Source: Bacteroidales bacterium
GTDB taxonomy: Bacteria; Bacteroidota; Bacteroidia; Bacteroidales; UBA12077
Assembly: GCA_016342685.1 (NCBI GenBank)
Contig: JAEINU010000009.1
Location: 62,001 to 126,000 of the forward strand
Reading direction: 5' to 3'
DNA: 64,000 bases
Shown here: one piece after another, positions 1 to 6,979 of the stretch
How the letters are laid out: each line of letters starts with the position of its first letter
How positions within the stretch are numbered: the stretch's first letter is position 1
Made by a program: the position numbers and the translations under genes
Notes under the pieces: generated by a model
What the model was told of the DNA's origin: nothing
Seen by the model: only the letters and a program-made list of their open reading frames with translations
Database searches by the model: none

Positions 1-125
1 ACAATCTATATCGCTACAACAACTCCAACTTCTACAGCAAGAATTCTCGTTTTGTATTTTGATTGCCTTACAATTCATCCATACTTCTCTTTAACAATAT
101 CTTTTATATCTTTCTTTAAGTTCAT
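1..125 (-). pseudogene. arsM-like arsenite methyltransferase start, frame broken (partial at window edge)
   Basis: The arsC stop overlaps an ATG (ATGA, 122-125), a layout typical of translationally coupled genes. From that ATG the frame reads 16 codons ending in EIV-type KEKYG and then meets TGA at 77-75. From 78 an overlapping frame (ATG overlapping the TGA) stays open to the window edge and encodes NENSCCRSWSCC. From memory, arsenite S-adenosylmethyltransferases begin with a KEKYG segment followed by a Cys-Cys-rich patch, so both halves look like one ArsM N-terminus split by a stop and a frame change. The residues between (IVRQSK) fit the family in the first frame, so more than one lesion may be present. 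It could be a real pseudogene, a sequencing error, or a 16-codon upstream frame with a separate downstream gene. Only 125 bases are visible. Confidence 0.45.
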
Positions 126-544
126 GATCCGATCTCTTTTTTGTAAAATTCAAAAAACGCTTCTTTTATCTCATCCCGAACACGATAAAATTCACTCATA
201 ATAAACTCATCAGAACCTTGTGCATGAGATGGATCATCAAAACCAATATGCAATCTGTTCTTTACGTTCCCAATAAAAGCTGGACAAGCTTCATTTGCTC
301 CACCACAAACTGTTATTACAAAATCCCACTCTTCATTTAAATACATATCGACAGAATCTGATGTATGCTCACTTAGATCGATTCCAATTTCCTTCATAAC
401 AGAAACAGCCTTTTCGTTTAATTTTCCAGAAGCTTCTGTACCTGCAGATCGAACTATTAGATCTTTATTGAAAGATTGCAAAAACCCATGGGCCATTTGA
501 CTACGACATGAATTTCCGGTACAAAGAATTAGTATTTTTTTCAT
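122..544 (-). CDS. arsC: Arsenate reductase, thioredoxin-coupled (low-MW phosphatase fold)
   Basis: A 140-residue protein of the low-molecular-weight tyrosine-phosphatase fold that reduces arsenate to arsenite in the cytoplasm. The phosphate-binding loop is CTGNSCR (Cys8, Cys13, Arg14). A second Cys pair, Cys80 and Cys87 (VCGGANEAC), gives the three-cysteine relay known from the thioredoxin-dependent ArsC family; Cys13 matches the non-catalytic Cys of the loop. Length and the late DPSHAQGSDE segment suit that family. It lies 3 bases after arsR and overlaps the next frame by 4 bases, so arsR-arsC-(arsM-like) is probably one transcript under the ArsR site at 901-920. Confidence 0.93.
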   Translation of the reverse strand: MKKILILCTGNSCRSQMAHGFLQSFNKDLIVRSAGTEASGKLNEKAVSVMKEIGIDLSEHTSDSVDMYLNEEWDFVITVCGGANEACPAFIGNVKNRLHIGFDDPSHAQGSDEFIMSEFYRVRDEIKEAFFEFYKKEIGS

Positions 545-547
545 AGT

Positions 548-886
548 TTAAATTTTACAAGTTATATCGGCCCCCTCAATTATTTCGTTAAAAAATGTCT
601 CAAAATTTGTTTTCAGATTATCAATACATGAATCACATAAGCAATAATTTACTTTCAATCCATCAATCTCCCCTTTTATTAAACCAGCTTTTTTAAGTTC
701 CTGCAAATGTTGAGAAACCGTTGTTCGACTTAAGGGAATTTCATTGCTTATATCTCCTGAGATACATGATTTACATTTTGCCAAATATCGTAATATAGCT
801 AAACGTGCAGGATGACTCATTACCTTAGCTATTTCTGAAAGTTTTTGTAAATCCGCATCAAACAAGTCTGTTTTTTTATATGCCAT
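548..886 (-). CDS. arsR: ArsR/SmtB-family arsenic-responsive repressor
   Basis: A 112-residue winged-helix repressor: helix-turn-helix around SRTTVSQHLQELKKAG (residues 53-68) with HPARLAILRYL before it. Known ArsR proteins release DNA when As(III) binds cysteines. Here the familiar ELCVCDL motif is absent; instead there are Cys38 and Cys41 near the start of the DNA-binding region, a CLCDSC cluster (Cys82, 84, 87) in the wing or following helix, and Cys110 near the end. These are plausible metalloid ligands, but which ones act is inference. It is the first gene of the ars transcript and has a dyad operator 15-34 bases upstream of its start. Confidence 0.9.
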   Translation of the reverse strand: MAYKKTDLFDADLQKLSEIAKVMSHPARLAILRYLAKCKSCISGDISNEIPLSRTTVSQHLQELKKAGLIKGEIDGLKVNYCLCDSCIDNLKTNFETFFNEIIEGADITCKI

Positions 887-900
887 AACTACTATGTTTT

Positions 901-920
901 ATGTCGTAAACATACGGCAT
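901..920 (-). promoter_or_regulatory. ArsR operator overlapping the promoter
   Basis: The sequence ATGTCGTA-AACA-TACGGCAT is an 8-4-8 dyad with 7 of 8 positions matching, 15 bases before the arsR start codon. On the minus strand it contains TATGTTTA, close to the Bacteroidota -7 consensus TAnnTTTG, so a repressor bound here would cover the promoter. ArsR-family sites have this size and symmetry. Binding by this ArsR is inferred from position. Confidence 0.65.
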
Positions 921-932
921 TTGTTTTAATAA

Positions 933-1070
933 AAAAAGAGCGTGTCCAAAAAGTAAGTTTTCTATGAAAATATCATATTGAACCTGTCGAAATATCTTAT
1001 TATTAACAAAGTAAACTCTTCGACAAGCTCAGAATGACAACTACTTAATCTTGTTGGACACCCTCTTTTT
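933..1070. mobile_element. MITE-like element, 138 bp, 17-bp terminal inverted repeats
   Basis: The left end AAAAAGAGCGTGTCCAA (933-949) and right end (1054-1070) are inverted copies with one mismatch. The interior holds no gene but carries a CTTCGACAAGCTCAG-type dispersed repeat at 1018-1039 and a degenerate inverted partner at 973-991. A short, non-coding, inverted-repeat-bounded unit of this kind fits a MITE. The GTGTCCAAAAAGT end resembles ends of Bacteroidota insertion sequences as I recall them, but no parent transposase is in the window. I see no obvious target-site duplication. It could also fold as a long hairpin and end transcripts. Confidence 0.5.
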
Positions 1071-1084
1071 GATTTATGATTAAT

Positions 1085-3154
1085 TTATAATCCTATGGAT
1101 TTTAAAAATGCAGCTTCGTTTGGTTCTCTTCCCAGAAATTCTTTTACAATTTCCATTTCCTCAATTGTTGAACCACGTTCCAAAACAATTTCTTTTAACT
1201 TTAATCCAGTTGCTTGATCCATAATTCCATTTTGTTCGAAAACAGAAAACATATCATCGGCAAAAACTAAAGCCCACAAGTAACTGTAGTAACCTGCTGC
1301 ATAACCATTCAAATGACCAAATCCTGCTTCGAAATGAGTCCCTTCCTGAAACTTGAACATGGTAATATCGTTTTGCAAGTCTTCAACTAAACTAGATGTG
1401 TTTTTTGATCCATTTGCATCGTATTTATCATGATAAGTCATATCTAATGAGCCATAAAAAACTTGTTGCAACACTTGTAAGCCAGATCCAACGTTTTTAG
1501 CAGCAAGCATTTTTTCGTGAAGTTCCTTTGGAAGTAAATCTCCCGTTTTATAATGATTTGCAAAAAGTGATAAAGCTTCGTAATCCCAGGCCCAGTTTTC
1601 GAAAATCTGGGAAGGCATTTCAACAAAATCTCTTGCTACGTTTGTTCCTGCTTGAGAAGCAAGTTCTGCCTTGGTTAACAGATCGTGCATTAAATGACCG
1701 AATTCGTGAAAAAACGTTTCTACATCGTTATGAGGCATTAGGGCTGGCATATCTTCGGTAGCTTTTGGGAAATTACACACCAAACTTGCAGTTGGTATTT
1801 GATAATCGTCATTTACTTTTTTCCCTGGAATCATTCCAAAGCAAGCAGCATGATTGTATTTATTCTCTCGTGGATATAAATCCAAATAAAAACGAGCAAT
1901 TAATTTATCGTTTTCTTTCACTTCGTAAAACAATACATCTTTATGCCATACAGATGCATTTTCGACTTGCTCGAACTTTACACCATATAAATGCTGCGAA
2001 ATTTTAAATAATCCATTAATTACATTCCCTACTTCGAAATATTCTTTCAACTTTTGATTGTCAAGTTCATATTTTTCTTTTAAAAGGATGTTGTTATAAA
2101 ATGAGGCTTCCCATGCTTCAATTGTTTTAACAGTATTATCCTTTGTATAAGCACGTTTAACTTCAAGCAACTCATTATAATCGCGTTCTGCCTTCGCACG
2201 TACTTTTTCTTTTAGACTATTCTCGAAATCCCAAACATTTTGAGGATTTTTAGCCATTCTATTTTCTGTTCTGTACTCAGCAAACGTTTTATAACCTAAA
2301 AGAAGCGCTAGTTTTTCTCGCTCGATTAAGATCTGTTTTAATACATCAAGATTTTTATCGGCTGCTGTATTCTTATATTTCTTTGTAAGTTCTTTTCGTG
2401 CTTCATCCGACGTTGAATATTTCATGAAAGGCACATACGATGGATATTCCAATCCAATTTTATACGTTCCATCTTCTTGACGGTGTGATTTTTTATAATC
2501 TTCTGGTAAGCCTTCCATTTGCTCTTCAGAGGCAATTAAAAAATCCTGATACGAGCTAATATTAGAATCGAACTGAATTCCTAAATCAGATAACTTATCC
2601 TGAATTACTTTTAACTCAGTCCTTTTTTCTTTTGGCAAGGCAAAACCATTTCTTTCAAACTCCTCGACAGTTTCTTTCAAATATTTTTTTTCTGGCCCAA
2701 TCAAGTTTTGAGCTTCAGCTGATTTAGAATAATCTTTTATTGCTCCATATAAATCATCACTTAACGAAATTTCATTAAAGAATTTCCCAAAAACACCAAT
2801 GCTATTTAAACACTCATTTCTAATTTCGTCGTTTGGATGAACATATGCCAATAATGACACTACCTCATTAACCTTAAGTAGGTTGTTATAAACATCATCA
2901 AGTGCACGAACAGTATTCTCAAAAGTTCTTTCTTCGGATTTAATAGTATAAATCTTAGACAATTCTTCTTTTCCCGAAGTAAGAGATTCTGCAGTTGCAT
3001 TAGTCACATTTTTTGCTGTAATATGCTCAAAATCTATTACTTGATTTAAATCATTAAAGAATGGATTCTTCATTTTTTCATCATTTTTATTACAAGAAAC
3101 TAATCCTGCTACAATTAACAATATTGCTAATAAATGGTTTAGTTTTTTCATCAT
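1085..3154 (-). CDS. M3-family metallopeptidase, lipoprotein (oligopeptidase/Dcp-like)
   Basis: A 689-residue zinc peptidase of the M3 (thimet/peptidyl-dipeptidase) family. The active site HEFGH is at residues 483-487 with the usual preceding NDVETFF. The N-terminus is a lipoprotein signal peptide with lipobox LVSC, so the enzyme is likely anchored in the cell envelope facing the periplasm, where it would trim oligopeptides. Length matches the family. It stands alone after the MITE-like element; a possible -7 box (TAATTTTG, 3194-3201) lies 40 bases upstream. Dcp-type dipeptidyl carboxypeptidase and oligopeptidase A cannot be told apart here. Confidence 0.9.
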   Translation of the reverse strand: MMKKLNHLLAILLIVAGLVSCNKNDEKMKNPFFNDLNQVIDFEHITAKNVTNATAESLTSGKEELSKIYTIKSEERTFENTVRALDDVYNNLLKVNEVVSLLAYVHPNDEIRNECLNSIGVFGKFFNEISLSDDLYGAIKDYSKSAEAQNLIGPEKKYLKETVEEFERNGFALPKEKRTELKVIQDKLSDLGIQFDSNISSYQDFLIASEEQMEGLPEDYKKSHRQEDGTYKIGLEYPSYVPFMKYSTSDEARKELTKKYKNTAADKNLDVLKQILIEREKLALLLGYKTFAEYRTENRMAKNPQNVWDFENSLKEKVRAKAERDYNELLEVKRAYTKDNTVKTIEAWEASFYNNILLKEKYELDNQKLKEYFEVGNVINGLFKISQHLYGVKFEQVENASVWHKDVLFYEVKENDKLIARFYLDLYPRENKYNHAACFGMIPGKKVNDDYQIPTASLVCNFPKATEDMPALMPHNDVETFFHEFGHLMHDLLTKAELASQAGTNVARDFVEMPSQIFENWAWDYEALSLFANHYKTGDLLPKELHEKMLAAKNVGSGLQVLQQVFYGSLDMTYHDKYDANGSKNTSSLVEDLQNDITMFKFQEGTHFEAGFGHLNGYAAGYYSYLWALVFADDMFSVFEQNGIMDQATGLKLKEIVLERGSTIEEMEIVKEFLGREPNEAAFLKSIGL

Positions 3155-3245
3155 TGTTGTTTTATTTACGAATTATTTTAAATTTTAAGATAACAAAATT
3201 AATATTTTATAAATTAGTCTGAATTATTAAACGCTATTTCTTTAG

Positions 3246-4025
3246 ATGAAGATAAATAATATACTAAAACAGCTTAAAGAAACTGTAATGCTAAGACAAA
3301 TGCAATACATTCAAGATCAAAAAGGTATTGCACGAAGATATCAAGGTGAAAAACAAAATTGGGATTTGCATTTTAAATCTTCGAAAGAATTTATTTTAGA
3401 ATCTGCCAAAACTAAAAACAAAGGAAAATTAGTTGTTTTAGGAAGTGGCTGGTTGTTCGATCTTCCCATGAATGAATTATCTAATCAGTTTAAGGAAATT
3501 GTTTTAATCGATATAAATCATCCCAAACAAGTTTTACATCAAATTAAAAAGAGTCCGAATGTAACAACTATAAAAGCAGATATAACCAATGGTTTAATTG
3601 ATTACTTTTACAAAAAAGCAAAACAAAAATCTTCGATCGACCTGAACGATTTTTCGTCTTTTGCATTTCCTGTTCCTGAAGCCGATTTCGTAATTTCTTT
3701 AAATATTATGTGTCAGCTTCATATTATTTTAATTGATTATCTCAAGAAATTTAATAAATATTCGAACACCGACTTAAATAAAATTGAAGAACAAATTCAG
3801 CAATCGCATTTAAATATATTACCTAAGGGAAAATCTTGCTTAATTAGCGATTATGAAGAAGAGATTTATGACGAAAATGATAATTTAATTGGAGTAAATC
3901 CTTTAATTAAGGTAGATTTACCTTCTGAGAATTTTAAACGCACCTGGCAATGGAAATTTGATTCGAACATGACTTACAGGGAAGATTCTAAAACTTTTTT
4001 TAACACAATGGGCCTAGATTTTTAG
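3246..4025 (+). CDS. Uncharacterised Rossmann-fold (methyltransferase-like) protein
   Basis: A 259-residue soluble protein that I do not recognise by name. Residues about 60-90 read KLVVLGSGWLFDLP followed by KEIVLIDINHP, the pattern of a GxGxxxD nucleotide loop and an acidic residue at the end of the second strand, as in SAM-dependent methyltransferases. The middle contains ADFVISLNIMCQLH, similar to the motif-IV strand of that fold. No signal peptide or membrane segment is visible. It ends 6 bases before the HAD phosphatase gene, so the two are probably co-transcribed. The substrate is unknown. Confidence 0.7.
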   Translation: MKINNILKQLKETVMLRQMQYIQDQKGIARRYQGEKQNWDLHFKSSKEFILESAKTKNKGKLVVLGSGWLFDLPMNELSNQFKEIVLIDINHPKQVLHQIKKSPNVTTIKADITNGLIDYFYKKAKQKSSIDLNDFSSFAFPVPEADFVISLNIMCQLHIILIDYLKKFNKYSNTDLNKIEEQIQQSHLNILPKGKSCLISDYEEEIYDENDNLIGVNPLIKVDLPSENFKRTWQWKFDSNMTYREDSKTFFNTMGLDF

Positions 4026-4031
4026 CAGAAA

Positions 4032-4865
4032 ATGGATAAGGAAACATTCAAAATAGTAATTACCGATTTAGATGGCACTTTATTGAATAACAATAGAGAA
4101 GTTAGTTTAACCGACATGAAATCGCTTTATTGGCTGGGCGAAAATAATATAGTTCGGGTAATTGCTACTGGCCGAAATTTTTTCTCAGCACTCAAAGCTT
4201 TAAAAGATAATTTCCCTATTGATTATCTTATATTTTCTTCGGGAGCAGGAATTTTCGATTGGAAAAGAAAAAAACTTATTCATTCGCAATTTTTGCCTGA
4301 AAATGAGGTTAGCCAAATTTCCCAAATCTTAATTAATCATGAAATTGATTTTATGATTCACGAAATGGTTCCTGAAAACCATAAGTTTCTTTTTCATAGA
4401 ACAAATAAAAAGAATCCAGATTTCGAAAGACGTATTGATGTGTATAAGGAATTTGCTATTGAATTAAATCCTGGCAAAGAGAAGTTTGATCATGCTAGTC
4501 AGATTCTTGCAGTATTTCCAAATGACATTAGCCTTTTCGACGAAATAAAAAACAAATTCAACGATATAAAAATTATTAGAACCACATCGCCTATAGACGG
4601 GGATTCTATCTGGATGGAAATCTTTCCTGAGACTGTTTCGAAAGGTCATGGAATTGAATGGCTTTGCAAAAAAATAAAGATTGCTCAATCGGAAACAATA
4701 AGTGTTGGCAATGATTACAACGACATTGATATGCTTGAATATACCGCCGAAAAGTATGTTGTTTCGAATGCACCAGACGATTTAAAAGAAAGATTCCCAG
4801 TTTGTAACAGCAATCAACAAAATGGATTTACAAGCGCTCTTGATCTTTATTTTGATTTTATTTAA
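4032..4865 (+). CDS. Cof-type HAD-IIB phosphatase
   Basis: A 277-residue haloacid dehalogenase-superfamily hydrolase. Motif I is DLDGTLLN near the N-terminus, motif II is around VIATGRN, the conserved Lys lies in the SKGHGIEW segment, and motif IV is GNDYNDIDML. The large middle cap is that of the Cof/IIB subclass, whose known members remove phosphate from sugar phosphates, nucleotides or cofactors. It is cytoplasmic. It follows the Rossmann-fold gene by 6 bases and overlaps the convergent minus-strand gene at 4858-5457 by 8 bases, so no room is left for a terminator between them. Confidence 0.88.
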   Translation: MDKETFKIVITDLDGTLLNNNREVSLTDMKSLYWLGENNIVRVIATGRNFFSALKALKDNFPIDYLIFSSGAGIFDWKRKKLIHSQFLPENEVSQISQILINHEIDFMIHEMVPENHKFLFHRTNKKNPDFERRIDVYKEFAIELNPGKEKFDHASQILAVFPNDISLFDEIKNKFNDIKIIRTTSPIDGDSIWMEIFPETVSKGHGIEWLCKKIKIAQSETISVGNDYNDIDMLEYTAEKYVVSNAPDDLKERFPVCNSNQQNGFTSALDLYFDFI

Positions 4866-5457
4866 GACTTGTTTGTTGCTTTTTAAATCGATACCGAACT
4901 CCAAAAGACAACTCCAATAATTTAGGATATCCGGGAATAAATGTAGTTGATAGATCTAAGCGGTTAGTTAGTTGATAATTAAATTCTAACTCTCCACCAT
5001 ACCATAAGAATTTATATTGCCAAAAATCGGTTTCGTTTCCATTGTAGAATCCTGAATTAACGTAATCGTCGAATTTTGAATACCAACTTCGTCGATAAAT
5101 GAAGGTTGGACCCAATCCTCCGTTTATTGAAAAGCGATCGAATTGCACAATTACACCCCGAAATCCAACATGAACCAAACCTGAAAAAAGTCCACCGCAA
5201 TCGGAATAAAAAGCCACTGCTGTTTTTATCGACAACTTATCTTTATGCACAAAATGCTCGTAGCCAAAATACATCCCGATATTTACAACCAGCACACCAT
5301 TCTTATCAATCTTTGTGGGCATATTGTCGGCATTTACATCGCCATCGGGATGAAAACTAAAACCAAAAAACTTTGCTGAGAAGTTATCTTGAGCAATTCC
5401 CAAAAATGGAAGCATTGCCAAAAACAGACATAAGATAAGATTTCTCATAAATACCAT
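4858..5457 (-). CDS. Small outer-membrane beta-barrel-like protein
   Basis: A 199-residue exported protein. A signal peptide (MRNLILCLFLAMLPFLGIAQ) is followed by alternating hydrophobic/polar strands rich in aromatic residues and Gly (for example GGLGPTFIYRR, YGGELEFNYQLTN) and a C-terminal strand ending GVRYRFKKQQ, the look of an outer-membrane barrel. The ORF can start at the first Met or at Met4; Met4 gives the more typical signal peptide. No family name is supported. The gene converges with the HAD phosphatase gene and is preceded by a repeat-bearing gap. Confidence 0.65.
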   Translation of the reverse strand: MVFMRNLILCLFLAMLPFLGIAQDNFSAKFFGFSFHPDGDVNADNMPTKIDKNGVLVVNIGMYFGYEHFVHKDKLSIKTAVAFYSDCGGLFSGLVHVGFRGVIVQFDRFSINGGLGPTFIYRRSWYSKFDDYVNSGFYNGNETDFWQYKFLWYGGELEFNYQLTNRLDLSTTFIPGYPKLLELSFGVRYRFKKQQTSLK

Positions 5458-5502
5458 TTTAAGGATTCAAATATAATCGAAGAATCTGATACAAAACAGA
5501 AG

Positions 5503-5600
5503 AAGGTGTCCAAAAAGTAGAAAGCTTGTCTATGCTTCGACAAGCTCAGCATGACAACTTTCTGTTATTCGACTTGTCACACTGAGTTTATAGAAGTGTT
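5503..5600. repeat. Truncated relative of the MITE-like element with dispersed repeat
   Basis: The sequence GGTGTCCAAAAAGTAG near 5505 matches the left end of the 933-1070 element, and CTTCGACAAGCTCAG plus CATGACA follows at 5535-5556, with a degenerate inverted copy (TGTCACACTGAG) from about 5575. No matching right terminal repeat is present, so this looks like a decayed or half copy. Confidence 0.5.
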
Positions 5601-5650
5601 TTTATTTTAAAACCCGTTTTTTAAACAAGCTCGTAAATACAACATGATTT

Positions 5651-6130
5651 CTAATCTTGTTCAAAGAAATTCTCGATACCAGGATAATTATATTTGCGTT
5701 TAGCTATTTCGGCTGGAAAAATGAAATACTTAACTTCTGCTTCGGAACAAACATTACCCTCATGATCTAACAACTCCGCATGTATGGTGGCGAATTTTCT
5801 ATTTTGATCAATTAATTTTGCCCTCACCTCAAGCATCCCTTTATCGGTATACACCGCGCTTTTATACTTTACATTTAAATTTGCTGTTACCCCAGCTGTT
5901 CCAACTTTTGTATAAACAACCCAACTTGCAATCTCGTCTAAAATGGTTGATTGTATGCCTCCATGCAAAATATTCCCATAACCTGCCAAATGCTTTTGCG
6001 GTTTCCAGTTACTTTTTACGTACTCTTCATCTTCGAAAAACTCCATTTGGAGTCCGAGCTTATTATTCGATGAACAACCAAAACAATTATACCCTTCCAA
6101 ATTAGTATATGGATTAATAATTTTTCTCAT
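5651..6130 (-). CDS. PaaI-type hotdog thioesterase
   Basis: A 159-residue hotdog-fold acyl-CoA thioesterase. The core carries GNILHGGIQSTILDE, the conserved HGG helix of the PaaI/4HBT group, and LNVKYKSAVYTDKG, the following strand. An N-terminal NCFGCSSNNKLGL segment, with two Cys, is typical of the subgroup. I chose the Met at 6130: the longer frame to 6169 would overlap the upstream gene, whereas 6130 leaves 4 bases between the genes. The partner gene encodes a flavin-reductase-like protein. The acyl substrate is unknown. Confidence 0.82.
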   Translation of the reverse strand: MRKIINPYTNLEGYNCFGCSSNNKLGLQMEFFEDEEYVKSNWKPQKHLAGYGNILHGGIQSTILDEIASWVVYTKVGTAGVTANLNVKYKSAVYTDKGMLEVRAKLIDQNRKFATIHAELLDHEGNVCSEAEVKYFIFPAEIAKRKYNYPGIENFFEQD

Positions 6131-6134
6131 ACTT

Positions 6135-6608
6135 CTAATATTCAAATGATCTTCCGGTAATTGATTCAATTGGAACTTTAATTATTAAAATATTGTCTAC
6201 CGAAGGTTTCGAATATTCAAAATCACGATCCGAATAATTTTTCATAAAAATATTCAGGCCTTTTAATTTTTCTTCATAATCGTCGACAAACAGAGCATTT
6301 CCTCTAATAAGTACACTTCTGTATGCCATTCTCCAAGAACAAGCAACATGCTCGTGCCGAGAAAATAATTTATGATCGGTATCGAACTCTAAACACACTT
6401 TATTGTTTCTTTTTAGAATCTCAACTTTTTTCCCTTCTTTAGCACAATGCAACCAAACCGTTTGATCTTCATAACCAAAGTTCATCGCTAATACATAAGG
6501 ATCATCAAAATCGACCATTCCTACTCTGCAAACTTTACATTCACTAAGAATACTTTCGAGTTTGCGTAATTCTGTTATATCTTTTATCGCATTATCTCTC
6601 TTTTTCAT
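6135..6608 (-). CDS. Pyridoxamine 5'-phosphate oxidase-like (NimA/flavin-binding split barrel) protein
   Basis: About 157 residues with the FMN-binding split-barrel fold. Visible features are the N-terminal helix (ITELRKLESILSECKVCRVGMVDF), a strand with PYVLAMNFGYED, and the HCAKEGKKVEILKRN segment typical of NimA-like proteins; CSWRMAYRSVLIRG follows. Relatives include 5-nitroimidazole reductases and heme- or flavin-binding oxidoreductases; resistance should not be assumed from this family alone. The start at 6608 (MKKRDNAI) is preferred to the longer frame at 6638, whose extra ten residues look unlike the family. It forms a two-gene unit with the thioesterase downstream. Confidence 0.8.
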   Translation of the reverse strand: MKKRDNAIKDITELRKLESILSECKVCRVGMVDFDDPYVLAMNFGYEDQTVWLHCAKEGKKVEILKRNNKVCLEFDTDHKLFSRHEHVACSWRMAYRSVLIRGNALFVDDYEEKLKGLNIFMKNYSDRDFEYSKPSVDNILIIKVPIESITGRSFEY

Positions 6609-6697
6609 ACAAATAGGTTTTATCTCAATTAAAAACAAATTTCAGCTAAATATATGAAAATCGAATATTCAAAATAAAATATTTTGTTGATTTAATC

Positions 6698-6727
6698 AAA
6701 AAAAGCTGCTTGCGTAAAAAAACAGCT
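6698..6727 (-). terminator. Weak intrinsic terminator downstream of the TPR kinase
   Basis: On the minus strand AGCTG, a 14-base loop and CAGCT are followed directly by a run of T residues (A run at 6698-6703 on the plus strand). Only five base pairs, so it is weak, but it sits 25 bases after the small frame ending at 6752. Confidence 0.4.
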
Positions 6728-6751
6728 ATGAATAAACTATTACGGATCGTA

Positions 6752-6880
6752 TTAATTACCTCCGCTGTCCGTTGATTTTAGTGGATCATCATCTATAGGA
6801 GTATCAGAATTTAATAAGCCCAGATCTCTCCCTTAAAAACTAGCATTTCTTCTATTGCCAATTTTAAAGCTGTATTTCAT
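6752..6880 (-). pseudogene. Small frame interrupted by an in-frame TAA
   Basis: From ATG at 6880 the frame reads 15 basic codons (starting MKYSFKIGN), then TAA at 6835-6833, then continues in the same frame for 26 codons ending LLNSDTPIDDDPLKSTDSGGN and a TAA at 6752-6754. The acidic, Asp/Pro/Gly-bearing tail and the terminator-like hairpin that follows resemble the layout of the intact mini-gene at 9173-9271. It may be a decayed relative or chance; support is weak. Confidence 0.25.
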
Positions 6881-6979
6881 TTTAAGCTTAAAAAATAGAT
6901 TATTTAACTTGATTATACTGAGATTTTATTTTTTTTGCATGAGAAATTAAGGAAGAAAATATCCGATTTTATTAAAAAA

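Larger units (their letters stand above)
6609..6979. other. 371-bp gap holding a broken small frame and a hairpin
   Basis: AT-rich intergenic DNA between the TPR kinase and the flavin-reductase-like gene. It holds a short minus-strand frame interrupted by TAA (6752-6880) and a weak terminator-like hairpin (6698-6727). I see no tRNA, no repeat of the dispersed family and no longer frame. Confidence 0.7.

Noticed and set aside
6131-6169. Longer start of the thioesterase at 6169
   Set aside because: It would overlap the upstream gene by 35 bases; the Met at 6130 gives a 4-base gap and the usual N-terminus.
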